Positions 20,326 through 30,781 of a stretch of 64,000 nucleotides of DNA are shown piece after piece. Below the pieces are notes generated by a model, which was not told the origin of the DNA, did not search any database, and was given only the letters and a program-made list of their open reading frames with translations. The DNA comes from Cladosporium sp. IMV 00045 (taxonomy: Eukaryota > Ascomycota > Dothideomycetes > Cladosporiales > Cladosporiaceae). The translations under genes and the position numbers were made by a program. How positions within the stretch are numbered: the stretch's first letter is position 1; every line of letters begins with the position of its first letter. The DNA is taken from the NCBI GenBank assembly GCA_001931905.2, contig MSJI02000858.1:1-64000 (forward strand), written 5' to 3'.

Positions 20326-20935
20326 GGTTTGGGGCGTAGGTGAGGTGGTGTTATGGGAGGAAGGGAGGGTTAGGGTTGGGTTTAGGATTGGATCTCATCT
20401 GACCTTACCTCTTAAGATTTGTTGTGCAGGTGGAGATCGGGAATACTGTAGGAGTGTTCTAAATTGGCCTAGTCGCTTTCTAACACTGGGTGCTTGGTCG
20501 TCGAACGCCTTCTAGCAAGCAGTGCAATTGTTACCCATGAGATTACGTGGAGGGCATCTATGGAGAATGAATTCTGCCACATGATTTCCTTACGAAACTT
20601 CATCTAGACAGGTCTCGAAATGATCACATATTTCAATATACGGATGTAAAAAACCAAGGGGAATTTACAGATGGGCATTGACCATGGGAATCTTTTAGAT
20701 TTTTTTAACTTCGTAATGAGGTCTCAACAGTGCTTTCTTACGAGACGAATGGAGACCAGGCGTAAAGCCGTTCTCCTCGATCGACACTGCTTCTTACGTG
20801 ACTATATGGAGCCCATGGAGACCAGGCGAAGAGCCGTTCTCCTCGATAATGTCACAGCAAGCAAATGCCGCACCACCCCATCTGCGTAAGAGAGAACTGA
20901 AGAAGCCAGCAAGCAAGGTGCAAAAGCGCACATGC
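20326..20935. other. Intergenic region with a two-copy direct repeat
   Basis: This lies between the convergent RidA-like and RPS14 genes. It contains two imperfect copies of about 65 bases (roughly 20729-20782 and 20786-20850). Their strongest shared part is GGAGACCAGGCG followed by GCCGTTCTCCTCGAT. No gene is visible. Confidence 0.5.
20729..20850. repeat. Two-copy imperfect direct repeat
   Basis: Both copies begin CAGTGCTT / CACTGCTT, then CTTACG, ATGGAG, and end with GCCGTTCTCCTCGAT. The second copy carries a small insertion (about 10 bases). It lies just downstream of the RPS14 stop codon. Confidence 0.65.
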
Positions 20936-21678
<743 letters not shown>

Positions 21679-22136
21679 GGCGACGGTATTTGACGACTGG
21701 GGTGGTGTGGTCGAAATCGCTGAAGTCGTCGGCGAAAAGAAAGAAAGTCCTTCGTTCGTGGTCGCTGGCGGAGGGCTGGAGTGGGTCCTAATACAGCGAC
21801 TTTTAACCAATCACGGACGCGAGTCGTGAGAATTGGGTGTGCGCCAAGATTCAGTAGAGGTGCAGCAGGGCCAGTCACGTGAGCCAGGCGGCACCGAGAG
21901 TGGCCGCGGGTGGACCGAGCACCACCGCCGCCATTTCTTTTCCTTCTTGCAGTTGCTACAAAGCTGCACCCAAACATCTTCATCCCCTTTACTATCTCTG
22001 CTCACCACCCATCTACCCGATCGCACCTGCATCACAGCTGCCCAGTGTATAGTTTATCTTGCACTGCAGCTTTTCTGCTGGCTTATTCCTCCACGCAAGG
22101 CTTGTATGCTGAGCGCGAGGCTCGCCATCCGCCAAG
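21679..22136. promoter_or_regulatory. Divergent promoter RPS14 / TYR1 with TCACGTGA palindrome
   Basis: 458 bases between opposite start codons. A perfect TCACGTGA palindrome lies at 21875-21882, which matches the core bound by Cbf1/bHLH factors. No gene is seen. Use of the element is inferred. Confidence 0.55.
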
Positions 22137-23973
22137 ATGGGCGACGCAGTTGTGGGCATCATCGGAATGGGTGATATGGGCAAGATGTACGCCCGCAGGA
22201 TCGCCGACGCAGGCTGGAGGTAGGTGCAGAGTCTCCTTGTCGAGTCTGTTTGCACTGTCTCGTCAATACGCATATGGTACGTTCAAACCCCTCAACAACC
22301 CCTCCCCAACACCCCTTGCATCCTGATGACTTGAGTGCATTTGGCTCGAGTATGGCCGTCTGGCACCAACCTTGCCATCTCGGCATGGTTGACCGGGCGG
22401 CTGTCAATGATGTAAAATCTCAGCTACCTTATAATTTTTGTCTGAAACGCAAAAGAAATTCACAATTCGTTTTTCACGATCAAACATTGCGAGGAACTTT
22501 CACTGACCAGTGCATCAGATACCCTAAATTTCTCGTTTACGTGCTCACTTCTTGTGCTCAGAGTGCACGCTTGCGATCTGCCCGAAAAATACGATTCTCT
22601 TACCCAAGAGTTTTCAGACAGAGTACGCCGTGCACTAGTCCCATGTTACATAGCTTTTCTATATAGACTATATGCTGAGGTCTCAGCAGAAAAACGTCAC
22701 CATCCTTCAAAATGGCCATCTCGTGTCCCGCAGCAGTGACTGGATCATGTACAGCGTTGAGGCTAAAAGTATAGACGCCGTTGTAGCCCGCTTTGGTCCA
22801 TCGACTAAGCAAGGCGCCGTCGTTGGTGGCCAAACCTCCACCAAGGCTCCAGAGATTGCCGCCTTCGAAAAGCACCTCCCCAACGATGTCGAGATTGTAT
22901 CCTGCCATTCCCTCCACGGCCCCGGCGTCGACCCCAAAGGCCAACCTCTAGTCATCATCAACCACCGTGCGTCGCAAAAATCCGTGGATCTCGTCGAGCG
23001 CATCCTCAGTTGCTTCCAATCCAAGCATGTACACCTCTCGGCTGAGAAGCATGACCGAATCACGGCGGACACACAAGCCGTCACCCACGCCGCCTTCCTC
23101 TCTATGGGATCAGCATGGGAAGCGAACAAGCAATTTCCCTGGGAAGTGCCTCGCTACATCGGCGGTATCGAGAATGTCAAGATGAACATCACCTTGCGAA
23201 TCTACAGCAACAAATGGCATGTCTACGCTGGTCTCGCCATCCTGAACCCCAGCGCTAGGCGCCAGATTGGACAGTATGCTGAGAGTGTCACTGAGCTATT
23301 CAAGCTCATGCTCGCTGGCCAAAGAGAGGAGCTCACGGAACGCATCCACGCTGCCAGGGCTGCTGTGTTTGGCAGAATCAAGGCCGAAGACGAGCTGTTG
23401 CTGCACGACGAGCTCTTGGACCAATTCAGCCTGGGTGAGAAGCCGGTGCAGAAGGTCCGAAACAACCACCTGAGTTTGCTTGCTATGGTGGATTGCTGGT
23501 GGAAACTTGGGATCGTGCCTTATGACCACATGATTTGCTCGACGCCGGTGAGTTCAGCAGTGAGATTTCATAATTCCTCGGAGAAGATGTACTGACAATT
23601 GCATAGCTGTTCCGTCTCTGGCTCGGCATTACCGAGTACCTCTACCGAAACGAGGACCTCCTCAATGAGAGCATCGACAACGCAATCACAGACAGCACAT
23701 TTGTCGCTGATGACCTGGAGTTCACCTTTGCCGCACGGGTATGATTTCCTCACAATCCAGCAAACAACAGCACTGCTAGCTAATACCACCGCGCAGGACT
23801 GGTCGAACCGCGTGTCCCTCGGCAACCTCGACGGCTACCGCGAGAAATTCGAGCACATTCAAGAATACTTCAGCCCGCGTTTCGCCGAAGCCACCAAGGT
23901 CGGCAACGAGATGATCAAAACCATCGAGGAGAATCTGCGCGCTCGCAAAGCTGAGCGCGAAGCGCAGAAATGA
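22137..23973 (+). CDS. TYR1: Prephenate dehydrogenase (NADP+), tyrosine biosynthesis
   Basis: A five-exon gene for the enzyme that oxidatively decarboxylates prephenate to 4-hydroxyphenylpyruvate in tyrosine synthesis, 436 residues. Exons are 22137-22219, 22562-22622, 22690-23547, 23607-23738 and 23797-23973. The first intron is long (342 bases). The Rossmann motif IIGMGDMG is at residues 8-15. The body matches yeast Tyr1 closely from memory: QNGHLVSRSSDWIMYSVEA, VVGGQTSTKAPEI, HSLHGPGVDPKGQPLVIINH, DRITADTQAVTHAAFLSMG, ENVKMNITLRIYSNKWHVYA and SLLAMVDCWWKLGIVPYDHM. The small 61-base exon 2 encodes the strand after GWR and is needed to join the two parts. The enzyme is cytosolic. Confidence 0.95.
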
Positions 23974-24745
23974 AGACGCCGGTATGATGAATGAGACACA
24001 TGGTGGCGGTATGCCGGTCTTTGCTTGGGCCACGGACTACGACTGAAAGACAGCGCAAGACGATAGGATGAGATAGAAGAAGTAAATGACTTTTTCTTCC
24101 TAGTGCTAATTTTCCAGACCGGGATTGAACGGACTCAACCGACACACGAGTGTGAGATCATGAAATGATTCTTCTGAGGCCTGCCGATGCCACGCGTCTC
24201 ACACACCGGATCAATCCATGTATCAAGGTCGTAACTTCAGAAGATTGCGATCTTACAAAGAGCGAAGCAGAACATTGACAAAGCAGGAGGAGTGTATGCC
24301 TCCGCAAGAGCTGCCTTCGGACTTACTCGGTCGAATACTGTGTCAGCCCGAGGCCGAACTGCTTTTAAAATTCATCCGACTGCAGCCTACAGACAAGGCA
24401 TTCGGACACGGTTTTGTCTTCAACGCCGAACCTGCTAATAAAAACTGAGGATGACTAGACCACCTTGTCGCCGTAAGCTTTGCCTACTTGGTCGGCCATC
24501 GATGCAGGCTTCCGCAAATCGGTGCTGAGTCACTCACCATACGTAAGCATGCTACTCGGTACATGTAGCTACTGGTAAGGTATATATATAGGTAGGAAGA
24601 CATTGCGAATACTGAAAATTGTTGAAAATCGCCATTGCCTCACTGTCGACTCTCATCATTCTAACACGTCTCACGGCTATCGCACGGACACTCAACACTA
24701 CCATACAAAAGTCTAACAGAATCAGGAACAAAACCCTCAAACACA
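23974..24745. other. Intergenic region before quinone-oxidoreductase-like gene
   Basis: 772 bases. Short frames here (for example 24218-24448) have no family features. It probably holds the TYR1 3' end and the promoter of the next gene, with a TA-rich stretch near 24580-24600. Confidence 0.4.
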
Positions 24746-25681
24746 ATGGCAACAACTATCGAAGCAGCCCTGATAACAACCTACGGCACTCCACCCACCT
24801 ACACCACCGTCTACCTCCCCTCCCCAACCCCCTCCCAAATCCAACTCAAAGTCCTCGCCACCGGCCTACACAACCTCGTCCGCTCCCGCGCCTCCGGAAC
24901 GCACTACACCAGCCCTCCCCTTCCCCAAATCCCCGGCGTCGACGGCATCGGCCTCGCCCCAGACGGCAAGAAATACTACTTCACCTCCCTCGCCACCGGC
25001 GACACCTTCGCAACCCACATCAACGTTGACCTCAGCGCTCTCACCCCTCTACCACCCAACGCAGACCCGACCCAAACCGCCGCCCTCGTCAACCCCGCCA
25101 CAAGCTCCTGGATGGCCATCAAAGCCCGCGCCGCCAACCTCCCCAAACCCTTCAACGCTCTCATCCTCGGCGCGACATCCGCCTCCGGCCGCCTCGCAAC
25201 CCCCCTCGCGCGCTCGCTCGGCGCGGGCAAAATCTTCGGCGCCGCGCGAGATGCTTCCGCCCTCTCCTCCCTGCCCATGGACGGCGCGCTCATCGTCCCC
25301 GCGCACGACGCGAGCGAGACGGATTTCGCTCCTCTGGCGGGAATGCAGATCGATCTCGTGCTCGACTACGTGAACGGGGACTTGCCTGCGGCTTTTCTCA
25401 GCAAGCACGAGCAGACCGCGCCGATGCAGTATGTGCACATCGGCACGCTGTCGGAGAAGGAGATGGCGTTGCCGGGGAGGGTGTTGAGGTCGAAGGATCT
25501 CACGATCAGGGGGTCGGGGCCGGGGGCGTGGAGTTTGAAAGAGCTGAAGGGCGAGATGCCGGCTTTGCTGGAGGCGCTGGGAGGCGTGGAGGAGCAGAGG
25601 GTTAGGGTTGTTGGGTTGCAGGATGTGGAGGGCGAGTGGGGGAGGAGAGGGGAGGGGGAGAGGGTGGTTTTCGTGCCTTGA
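24746..25681 (+). CDS. Quinone oxidoreductase-like MDR protein (zinc-free)
   Basis: A single-exon 311-residue protein of the medium-chain dehydrogenase/reductase superfamily. The N-terminal GroES-like part has the usual order: TPSQIQLKVLATGLHNLVRS, then IPGVDGIG (the PGxExxG element), then PNADPTQTAALVNPATSSWMA. The cofactor domain follows with LILGATSASGRLATPLAR in place of GxGxxG, so NAD(P) is likely bound with an altered loop. No zinc ligands are visible. The C-terminal half includes LDYVNGDLPAA. It is shorter than the usual 330-350 residues. The substrate is unknown. Confidence 0.8.
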   Translation: MATTIEAALITTYGTPPTYTTVYLPSPTPSQIQLKVLATGLHNLVRSRASGTHYTSPPLPQIPGVDGIGLAPDGKKYYFTSLATGDTFATHINVDLSALTPLPPNADPTQTAALVNPATSSWMAIKARAANLPKPFNALILGATSASGRLATPLARSLGAGKIFGAARDASALSSLPMDGALIVPAHDASETDFAPLAGMQIDLVLDYVNGDLPAAFLSKHEQTAPMQYVHIGTLSEKEMALPGRVLRSKDLTIRGSGPGAWSLKELKGEMPALLEALGGVEEQRVRVVGLQDVEGEWGRRGEGERVVFVP

Positions 25682-25902
25682 TTGGGTGGGATGGGAGATA
25701 GGAAGATTAATGATAATGATAATGTTCATACAAAGCGCAATCGACAAGCGCCATCTGTCTCAGAACTTTGATTTTTTCTTGCGCCCCGACAAAGAGCCCA
25801 TTGCTCTACGCGCCTTCCCAAAGGACACCCGGCCCAGAAACTGATGAAAAGAACTCCTCGCTATCATAGCCCAAAAGAAAAGTACAGCCACCCACGCCAA
25901 CT

Positions 25903-27923
25903 TTACATGGCAACCTCATGAATCGCCGTAGGACCCTGATCGTTATACGTAGTGCGAGTCATGTAGCCACCACCCGAGCTGTCATTGACGTACAAAACCT
26001 TCGCAGCGACCTGAGCGCCCAGGAAAGCCGCCTCGTCGTAGCCGACCTCTTTCCATTCTGGGAAGTACTCGGGGAATTTGACGAGCTTGATGCTGGTGGG
26101 CGTCTGGCCGTGGCCAGAGTGCGAGTGGCTGCTGCCGTGCTGGCCGAAAGCGGACTGGGCGGGGTTGAAGTGCGGGTTCTGAGCCGTTGTAGCGGCGACG
26201 AGGAGCGGGTTGACTCCTGAGGAAGAGGGATGGCCCGCTTGTCCTGGCATTTGAGGTATGGGCGTGTTGGCGCCCGTGGCCATGGGCGTGGAGAGGTTGG
26301 AGGGCAGCTCTGAGGTGAAGATGGTGGCGGACGATGGCGAGATGATGTATTTCTCGCTGAGGCGGGTGAGCAGGGCGTCTTTGAAGCCGCGCACGCGCGA
26401 GCCGTTGCCGAGCACGATCATGTTGTCCCAGAGGTCGCTGCGGCGGTTGATGTCGTTGCATGATTGGACGGTGCGGTAGACGGCGTCTGCGAGACGGTCG
26501 AGAATACCACCTGATGCTGCTTGGAATCGTTCGGGGCCGACCTCGATCTCGCGGCGGAAGATGGAGCCAGCGTTGTTGGTCGGGTTCTCTTGGGTGTTCT
26601 CGGCGGCTGCGCCCTCGGCCGGGTTTTCTGACACTGCCGAGCCAGGTTCGGGGGTCTTTTGGCGCTTGTCTGCGCCCTCGTCGAGCGCGGATTGCATCTC
26701 AGCCATGTTCTGGCCGGACATGCCTGCTGTCTTCATGGCGTTGTGGAGGTTGAAGTCCTCGTACATGAAAGTATTGCGCAGACGCTTGGAGTTGGGTAGT
26801 CTGACGGGTTTAGGTGCGTTTGCTGGTTGCGTGTCGCTTCCCTTTTTGCTCTTCGCGGCAGCCTTCTCTGCCTTTTCGCGTTCTTTTTGCGCAAGGTACT
26901 CGGTCATGTTGCCACCTGTGACAATGCTTGCAATGTCGAGCACACCCTCTTCGTCCTCCAATTTCTCCTCACCAACCTCGGTGCCGGGACCTGGGCCTCT
27001 AGGCACATCTCCCACGGCTCCTGAGCTGTTACTCCTTTGCTGTGCCTCGCCATCCATGCCCGTAGAAGCCGCAGCGGCAGGGTTCGCAGGACCGTCCTCG
27101 ATTGCAGATTCTGACTTGAGAATCTCAGCATCGCTAGGCAAGACCTCACAAATACCGCTGCGCTTCATCTGCTCGCAGACATCCCTCCCAAATCCTTTCC
27201 TTCCCTTCATGACCTCCATCAGCCGGTCCGTCAAAGATTCACCACCACAGTCCGGGACGGCAAGACTGCGTCCGGCGTGTTGCAACACATAATCCGAAAC
27301 GCAAGTGATGTCCGCCTTCTCCAGACCGACATCCACAACCGTGGCCGTGGGCACGCCGTAAGCGTACGTCGCAGCCATGGCGGCATCCATGATCGCGAAG
27401 CCGGGGACCTTGAACTTCTCGAAGAAGAACTGCGTGACCTTCTCCAGATCCTTGGGCGTCCAGACGGGCTCGCCGATAAGCAGCACGGGTGTGTGGAAGG
27501 GCGGGTTGACGGTGTTATAGACGTGGGTCATGAGCGCGTAGAAGGCCGGCCAGTCGACGATCCTGCCCTGCTTCAGAGGCCATACGGCGCCCTCCTCGCT
27601 GATGTGGTCCTCCTCCCACCCATCCTCCTCGGCCTTGTCGCCATTCGCGGTCCCGTTCTCACCTTCGCCATTGGTCGGCGCGGCAGCGTTCTCTTCCCGT
27701 CGCCTGATTTTGACCGGTTCAAATTCACCCTCTTTCTCGGCGGGGAACATGCGCGAGCGCAATCGGAATCGAGCCGGGGTGTAGGACTCGGGCAGGCCCA
27801 GCTGCGCGAGGGTGGTTTGCGACCCGGGCGCGATTAGCTGCGGCGCATGTGGTCAGCGTCAGATCAGAAGTGTCGCATTGAGGAGAGACTTACGAGAATC
27901 TGGTCATCACGAAAAGGCGGCAT
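25903..27923 (-). CDS. ARP9: Actin-related protein ARP9-like, chromatin remodelling subunit
   Basis: A two-exon gene for a 654-residue nuclear actin-related protein. Exon 1 is only 30 bases (27923-27894, MPPFRDDQIL); exon 2 is 27837-25903. The join gives LIAPGSQTTLAQLGLPESYTP, the characteristic start of fungal ARP9. Later come WPLKQGRIVDWPAFYALMTHV, TPVLLIGEPVWTPKDLEKV, FAIMDAAMAATYAYGVPTAT and VVDVGLEKADITCVSDYVL, which follow the actin fold. A 200-residue charged, Ala/Glu-rich insertion (about 270-450) makes it longer than yeast Arp9 (467). GNGSRVRGFKDALLTRL near the end is the actin-type 'GG..ipGf..RL' element. ARP9 works in SWI/SNF and RSC remodellers. Identity as ARP9 rather than another divergent ARP is inferred from memory. 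Confidence 0.83.
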
Positions 27924-28440
27924 GGCTCCGGGTTTGTGATTATTTCCAGCGCTTCTTCGTTTGGGTGCTCGCGAATCGCATGTGAATTCGAAGATGAAGT
28001 CGCGACGCGCCCGAATGAGGGCAAGAGCGTGTGGCTGGAGCGAACTTGATTGGCTGGTGCGAAGAGGTGAGAAACACCCAACGATTGGTAAGGTATTTCA
28101 TTGCGTGAGAATGTAAAGTCAAAATGAACAGCAATTAATCCGTCATCTATCTATGCAAGGCTTAAAATAAAACATAAACAAAAATTGAAAATGAGTTTCC
28201 ATTATCGATTCCAGCTCAGATATTTTGCTGATCGGTCTCCATGCGCCACAACATATAGGTACGTGGAGGTCTGGAAAGAGACAACTTTAGTAGACACTCT
28301 TTCATATCGTACAACACTGTAAAGCACTTGGGAATTCTACAATAAAGCAGTAACTTTTCTAGTCTTCATTTACACGACGTCCCATCTGTATAACATGCCT
28401 GAGAGCATTGATTATTCTCCCATTCTAATGCACAAATAGT
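27924..28440. other. Intergenic region ARP9 promoter / pyrophosphatase 3' side
   Basis: 517 bases, AT-rich around 28130-28200 and 28300-28440. No gene or repeat is recognised. Confidence 0.4.
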
Positions 28441-29703
28441 CTACTCGCTCTCACCCTGCTGAACGAGCTCAAAGTCCTCCGTCAAATAATACCACTGATC
28501 ATACTCCGTGGGCTTCGCGGCAGCAGGCTCAACAGCATCCTCGGCGGGAATGTCAAACTCCTCGGCAGTGCTGCTGGGCTCAACATAGCTGTCAAACTCC
28601 GCAAAGCTAGTCTGGTTGATGGACAAGCCATCGGGGTCCTCCTTGCCAGAAATCAAATCGACCCACCACTCGTAGCCTTGAGGCAGGACGGTCTCGGTGA
28701 TGAAGCTGGCGTTCTGGTAGCCGTTGCCGACGATGGGGATGATGTCGTCGCCGCGCGCGACCTTGTAGTACTGGAACCACTCGAAGTAGGCTTGCGCCAC
28801 GCCCGGGCGGTACTTCTCGACGTCTTCGACGGAGTCGACGTAGGGCGCGATGGGGTCGTTGATGTCGATCACCATGATCTTCCAGTCGGTCTCGCCACCG
28901 TCGTTGGGAGCCAGGCCGCCGAGGACTTTGGCTTGTCTGATCTGGCCGAAGTAGCCGGGGTCCTGGCCGATGTCGAAGAAATCGATGGGGTCGTCGTCGC
29001 CGGGTTCGTTGGTGAATTCGTGGTCGAGGTTGGGGTTCTCCCAGGTTTGGGGGATCTATCGAATGTCAATGGATGCAATCAAGATGGCAGGGGAGCAAAA
29101 AAGAAAGCACTCACTGAGCCATAGACGAATGGGTAAGACTTGTGAGGGAACACAGACTCAACGAAGCGTGGCGCGTCGTTGCGGTCATCATGGAAGATGG
29201 GAGTCAACGCTTCCTTGCTCTCAAGCTCGATCTTGCCATCGGTCCAACGAGGGATCTCAACGACGGTGTTGATGATGGTAGTGTCATTCTCATAGGGGTA
29301 GAGAGGGACCTTTTGATGTTGTTAGACTCGATCAAGCATAGTTTAAAATATGCTCCTTCCACTCACATCATGCCAAAAGCTGATAGGCTCGCACTTGTGC
29401 AACAACCAGATCCTCCAGTCGAGAGTGTTGCGACCACCGACCTCCCTCAGACTGACAGCGCTGTAGTCGAACTTGCCATCATCCTCACCATCGTAGACGC
29501 AAGCAGTGGCACTGTCGTCCTTGTCATCCTTGTCATCTCCGCCACCAGGAAGCAGACGGAGGTGAAGGAGGAGAGGGAAAGCCAGGAAGTTTAGGCAGGC
29601 CAGGGAGTTTGGGAAGGTGAGGGAAACCAGGAAGAAAGGGAGCCGGCGCAGCGTTGACAGCAGTAGCCAAGGCAGCGATAGCGAGAGGCTGAGAAGAATG
29701 CAT
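28441..29703 (-). CDS. Secreted-type inorganic pyrophosphatase; N-terminal frame shift or unusual intron
   Basis: Family I inorganic pyrophosphatase (diphosphate + H2O to two phosphate). Exons on the minus strand are 29703-29367, 29309-29115 and 29055-28441. Conserved parts are DYSAVSLREVGGRNTLDWR, FWHDVPLYPYEND, VVEIPRWTDGKIEL, DDDPIDFFDIG (metal-binding Asp triad), GETDWKIMVIDINDP and SVEDVEKYRPGVAQAYFEWF. The ATG at 29703 opens a signal peptide (MHSSQPLAIAALATAVNAAP) and a Pro-rich LPGFPHLPKLPG stretch, but that frame meets TGA at 29535-29533. The enzyme frame is +1 relative to it. Either a base is extra, or a 91-base GT..AG intron (29627-29537) removes the Pro-rich part and restores the frame exactly. 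Most pyrophosphatases are cytosolic, so the signal peptide is notable. Confidence 0.85.
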
Positions 29704-30781
29704 GATCGCAGGAAATATGCTTGAGCGAGCGTTAAAGAGGAGAGAAGAAAGACGAAAGGCCCGACCTACGTTGGTCGAGATGCAGCCTTACAGCACTCCT
29801 CTTATACCAACAAAATCAAGACCCAGCATTTTAGCATCTCATGCCTTCTTCAATGATCCGCGGATATTGCCATGAACCATCTGCAATTCCATCTAGCCTT
29901 TTACTTCCCCAAAGAGTGGGTCCCCCAAACCTGGCCAGAGGAGAAGATCTACAGCGAGACATCGCTACCACGTGCCTTTGTAACCGCAATTGGCAAGCAA
30001 TAAGTATCTGCCAAGTCGCGTAACCATTGCCGATAATTCCATAGACCAGTAAACCATCAGTTCCTTCGTTGCTTTTCGCGAACGATCTGCACCGATAGCT
30101 GGAAGACGGGATATAGTCGATATTGGTCTGGAGTTGAATGTGGTGAGGTCGGCGAGTCTGAGGTCGAAGCAGAGACACGTGGGTGGGTGAAGTGTGGGGT
30201 TTTGGTGAAGGCCAAGAGGAGCGATGCTTCTCGGGCTTGACGAGTCGCGTGCTCCGTCACTGGAATCTGGTTCTCTACGATGATGATAAACATCGTTGGG
30301 AAAAGGATTGAGAGATAGAAAATGTATCGGGCGGTTGTGCCAATCGAATATCGTAAGTTTGTTGCAAAGGGCGAGCGGACAGGCTTAAAAGTAAGGAAGC
30401 ATCGAAATTCATATCAAGTTGTTCGTTCATTCTTGTTGTTTTACAGAGAGACCTATCTATGCATGTGTTTCCTTAATAATTATGTCCCCTTTAACTGTAA
30501 AGACCCTATTGCTGCACTAGCAGGGTGGTCAACGGCAAAAAGCAGAGTTCCCCCAAAACAAGTGAGCTCGCTCGCTATGCATCGAATCGTTGTGGTAAGA
30601 AAGAAGACAAAAAGGAAAAACCCAAAAAAAAGAAGAAAAGAAAAACAGTCGCACAATGTACACCGTCGCTCGTCGCTCGTTCGCGTTGTTGGAAGTCGTG
30701 CAAAACATAAAATCAATCAATCAATCTGCGCGTCTTGACAATCTGCGTTGTTTGACAGAAAAAGACAACAATGTCTGGCCT
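29704..30781. other. 1.1 kb intergenic region, no gene seen
   Basis: This holds the promoter of the pyrophosphatase gene and the 3' side of the repeat-protein gene. There is an A-rich run near 30620-30650. Frames on either strand carry no family features. Confidence 0.4.

Noticed and set aside
20369..20388. GGGTTAGGGTTGGG telomere-like string (also near 25599)
   Set aside because: Only one or two units, in GT-rich sequence near gene ends; probably chance.
26561..27292. 243-codon plus-strand frame opposite ARP9
   Set aside because: The minus strand carries clear ARP9 motifs across the same bases; the plus frame has none.
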